This document shows, piece after piece, positions 4,929 to 6,532 of a stretch of DNA of 6,532 nucleotides (its first letter is position 1; each line of letters begins with the position of its first letter). This stretch comes from Acidobacteriaceae bacterium (GTDB taxonomy: Bacteria; Acidobacteriota; Terriglobia; Terriglobales; Acidobacteriaceae). A program made the position numbers and the translations under genes. The stretch covers positions 1-6,532 of the forward strand of contig JAOAPJ010000161.1 in the NCBI GenBank assembly GCA_025462805.1, written 5' to 3'. A model generated the notes under the pieces. The model was not told the DNA's origin. It saw only the letters and a program-made list of their open reading frames with translations, and did not search any database.

Positions 4929-5290
4929 ATTGCGGGAAGGATTTCATCTTCACCGCCGGCGAGCAGTTGTTCTTCCACGACAAACAGTTTCACAACGATC
5001 CCAAGCGTTGTAAGGCTTGCAAGCTGAAGCGAGGTGGCGGCTCCAGCGTACGGGCAGAGACCCGTACCCACTGCTCCGTCTGCGGGCAGGAGACCACGGT
5101 GCCCTTTCGGCCAACCCAAGGCCGCCCGGTGCTGTGCCGATCCTGCTTCGAGAGCAATCGACGAGCTAGCCCTACGCCCCAGCCCGCTGCTTCTTCCGCG
5201 GACAACATCAGTCCTCTCGAAGCTGCAGGTCTGCCGGATGCGATCGAATCCCGAATCGTAGCTCCGGAAGTGACCGCAGGGGTGAGATGA
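4895..5290 (+). CDS. protein with two four-cysteine zinc motifs (zinc-ribbon type), 131 aa
   Basis: Two cysteine clusters are evident. The first is C10-x2-C13 ... C39-x2-C42, with 'CGKDFIFTAGEQLFFHDKQF' between its halves, the pattern of the 'probable zinc-ribbon' (zf-trcl-like) family. The second is C60-x2-C63 ... C81-x2-C84 around 'VPFRPTQGRPVLCRSCF', a motif I associate with small bacterial zinc-binding proteins and the tails of some RNA helicases and cold-responsive proteins. Residues 89-131 are a Pro/Ala/Ser-rich acidic tail, probably disordered. It is cytoplasmic, with no signal peptide or membrane helix. The function is unknown; nucleic acid or ribosome binding is inference from the motif type and the neighbouring rpsU. 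The ATG at 4895 is the only start in frame before the first cysteine motif, and the frame closes upstream at a TAG at 4823-4825. Its own ribosome site is weak (GGA, 7 bases upstream), whereas a strong one lies at 4842-4848 in front of another frame. Confidence 0.85.
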   Translation: MEFQDKVLRCVDCGKDFIFTAGEQLFFHDKQFHNDPKRCKACKLKRGGGSSVRAETRTHCSVCGQETTVPFRPTQGRPVLCRSCFESNRRASPTPQPAASSADNISPLEAAGLPDAIESRIVAPEVTAGVR

Positions 5291-5292
5291 CA

Positions 5293-5377
5293 TAGCGGGC
5301 GCGCTAGGGGAGGAAGATCGCCCTGGAGCTTCAGTAGCCAGCGCTGCGGTGGCGATGCGCCTGCAGTTCCCCAGGGC
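5293..5377. terminator. candidate hairpins between convergent genes
   Basis: The 95 bases between the zinc-motif gene and the response regulator hold TAGCG/CGCTA (5293-5297/5302-5306, 4-base loop). They also hold GCCCTGG/CCAGGGC (5320-5326/5371-5377), which competes with ATCGCC/GGCGAT (5317-5322/5351-5356). None is followed by a T-run on either strand. A two-way terminator is expected here from gene layout, but the sequence support is weak. Confidence 0.28.
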
Positions 5378-5385
5378 TGGTGTGC

Positions 5386-5868
5386 CTAGCTGCCAGCGGT
5401 CGCCTTGCGGCGCGTCCCGTTCGACTTCTTTGCTTCGTGGTCCGCCACTTGTCCTGCAGCGGCATAGTCGGGCTGTACGCTCTGCTTGGCGCGGTGCTTC
5501 TTATCCTCGTGGGTCACCAGCAAAGCTTCGATCTGCATCAGCAGATCGTTTGTGTTCATCGGCTTGACCAGCATCTGGTCTGCTCCGGCACTCTCCCACT
5601 CTTCCCCAGGCAGCGGGAAGGCGGTCAGCATCGCGATCGCAGGGTCGTACTCTGCCTCACGAGCAGTACGCACCACGTCCACGCCCGCGCGCTCGTTCTC
5701 CATCCGCATGTCGGTGATGACCATGTGATAGATGTGCGACCGGATCTTCGACTTGGCTTCGCGGGCTGAAGCGGCCGTGTCCACGTCAAAACCGTGAATC
5801 TCGAGCACCGCCTTCAGGGTCAACAAAATCGCGAGCTCGTCATCTACCAGCAGAATGCGTCGTTTCAT
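5386..5868 (-). CDS. single-domain response regulator (CheY-like receiver)
   Basis: Residues 1-118 form a complete receiver domain. The acidic pair D9-D10 (LLVDDE) is present, as are the phosphoacceptor D53 in 'VITDMRM', T82 in 'MLTAFP' and K102 in 'LVKPM'. All key residues are intact, so phosphorylation by a histidine kinase is expected. No DNA-binding or enzymatic output domain follows. Residues 119-160 are a charged, low-complexity tail (HEDKKHRAK..., ending in basic KKSNGTRRK), probably disordered. No kinase gene is in the window, so the signal and partner are unknown. The ATG at 5868 is chosen because GAGGA lies 5 bases upstream (complement of 5874-5878) and the receiver strand begins at once. 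An in-frame extension to 5934 would overlap the divergent mtaB start and adds nothing receiver-like. The gene converges with the zinc-motif gene and diverges from mtaB. Confidence 0.93.
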   Translation of the reverse strand: MKRRILLVDDELAILLTLKAVLEIHGFDVDTAASAREAKSKIRSHIYHMVITDMRMENERAGVDVVRTAREAEYDPAIAMLTAFPLPGEEWESAGADQMLVKPMNTNDLLMQIEALLVTHEDKKHRAKQSVQPDYAAAGQVADHEAKKSNGTRRKATAGS

Positions 5869-5909
5869 AGAAGTCCTCACAACAACATAGCAGCAAGGGG
5901 CCCGTGGAA
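5869..5909. promoter_or_regulatory. 41-base divergent intergenic region
   Basis: This holds the ribosome site of the response regulator (GAGGA on minus, 5874-5878) and an AAGGGG (5895-5900) about 9 bases before the mtaB ATG. It is too short for two full promoters, so at least one -35 region must lie inside the opposite gene. I could not identify a convincing promoter on either strand. Confidence 0.4.
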
Positions 5910-6532
5910 ATGCCGAGGGACCATACCTTCCCATTGCTTACACTTGAGAACGTGGAAGGATACCACGTCGAAAACTTCGGCTGTCGCGCAAGCCACGCCG
6001 ACGGCGACGCACTCGCAGCAGAGCTGGCTCAGGTGTACGGCCCAGCCCTGCCCGCAGAACACGCAGCCGTTGTGGTGCTGAATACCTGCGCGGTCACCGC
6101 CGAGTCCGAGCGTCACGCTCGCGCCTATCTGCGCCGCGTGCGCCGCGCCAATCGAGACGCGCGCATCATCGTCACCGGCTGCTACGCCCAGCGTGCGCCC
6201 GACGAAGTCGCTGCCCTGCCTGGTGTGGACGCAGTCGTGGGAAACAGCCATAAGGGTCTGCTTGCGCGTGTGGCCTCGCGCCTGGCGGGCACCGCCCATT
6301 CCGGCCCTCTGGTTGCGATTGCGGATCTCCGCACCACCAGTGGCGTACCCATCTTTGTCGGTGATCGTTTCGCCCATGCCAATCTCGCTGCCGATGATCT
6401 CGCGGCCTGCGTCGACACGCGACCGAACCTCAAGGTCCAGGACGGATGTGGAAACCGTTGCGCCTTCTGCATCATTCCCACGACGCGCGGCAGCAGCCGG
6501 TCCGTACCCCTCACGACCGTGCTCGACCGCGT
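5910..6532 (+). CDS. mtaB: tRNA t6A37 methylthiotransferase, MtaB type (radical SAM), 3' end missing
   Basis: The first 207 residues are visible. The N-terminal UPF0004 domain carries the three cysteines of the auxiliary 4Fe-4S cluster: C25 (NFGCRAS), C60 (LNTCAVT) and C91 (VTGCYAQ). The radical SAM motif CxxxCxxC follows at C180, C184 and C187 in 'KVQDGCGNRCAFCIIPTTRG'. The TRAM domain expected at the C-terminus lies beyond the window. The family adds a methylthio group to C2 of N6-threonylcarbamoyladenosine at position 37 of tRNAs reading ANN codons. The NTCAVT and VTGCYAQ forms, together with CIIP after the cluster, favour MtaB over MiaB or RimO, but close relatives cannot be fully separated from a partial sequence. 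The segment after C25 reads R-A-S-H-A-D instead of the common K-V-N-Q-x-E. The ATG at 5910 has AAGGGG about 9 bases upstream; a GTG at 5952 is in frame but lacks a ribosome site. Confidence 0.88.
   Translation, partial: MPRDHTFPLLTLENVEGYHVENFGCRASHADGDALAAELAQVYGPALPAEHAAVVVLNTCAVTAESERHARAYLRRVRRANRDARIIVTGCYAQRAPDEVAALPGVDAVVGNSHKGLLARVASRLAGTAHSGPLVAIADLRTTSGVPIFVGDRFAHANLAADDLAACVDTRPNLKVQDGCGNRCAFCIIPTTRGSSRSVPLTTVLDR

Noticed and set aside
5869..5934. Extended N-terminus of the response regulator to 5934
   Set aside because: It would overlap the divergent mtaB start and ignore the well-placed GAGGA before the ATG at 5868.
5877..6377. Minus-strand open frame of 166 codons opposite mtaB
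   Set aside because: The plus strand encodes the UPF0004 and radical SAM motifs of a methylthiotransferase in this stretch.
1..6532. CRISPR arrays, tRNA or rRNA genes, insertion sequences, phage or toxin-antitoxin genes
   Set aside because: Looked for on both strands. No regularly spaced repeats, cloverleaf-like sequence, transposase motif or terminal inverted repeats with target duplications were seen.

Overview
The window looks like chromosomal DNA from a GC-rich bacterium. The best guess is an acidobacterium of the Terriglobia (Acidobacteriaceae-like) type. That guess is inference: it rests on the S21 sequence, the tandem zinc-motif protein, the pair of uncharacterised secreted proteins and the form of the MtaB N-terminus. 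No search could be run. I see no tRNA, rRNA, CRISPR array, insertion sequence or phage gene. The region reads as ordinary housekeeping and hypothetical genes, and I did not find a convincing new multi-gene system.

Left part, minus strand (about 1-4141). Reading in the direction of transcription, from high to low coordinates, the genes are: a small open frame that looks broken by a single-base frameshift (4141-3835); a secreted or anchored hypothetical protein (from 3884 or 3842 to 2997); a second exported hypothetical protein of 446 residues with an internal duplication (3000-1660), joined to the previous gene by an ATGA stop/start overlap; a gamma-class carbonic anhydrase (1542-1012); a one-domain ZnF-UBP zinc-finger protein (911-648); and the start of a BNR/Asp-box beta-propeller protein (503-1), cut off by the window edge.

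Middle, plus strand (about 4142-5290). A 318-base divergent intergenic region carries inverted repeats and a sigma70-like promoter. It is followed by rpsU (ribosomal protein S21, read from a TTG codon), two strong GC-rich hairpins, and a protein with two four-cysteine zinc motifs. A short upstream reading frame with a strong Shine-Dalgarno sequence overlaps the start of that last gene.

Right part (5291-6532). A single-domain response regulator is on the minus strand, convergent with the zinc-motif gene. Only 41 bases separate it from the divergent 5' part of a tRNA methylthiotransferase of the MtaB type (plus strand), which runs off the right edge. The translation-related genes (rpsU, mtaB, possibly the zinc-motif protein) sit close together but do not form one operon.

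The points most worth a second look are the apparent frameshift at 3905-4008, the overlapping leader frame before the zinc-motif gene, the alternative stems in the 4285-4361 region, and the coupled pair of secreted proteins.
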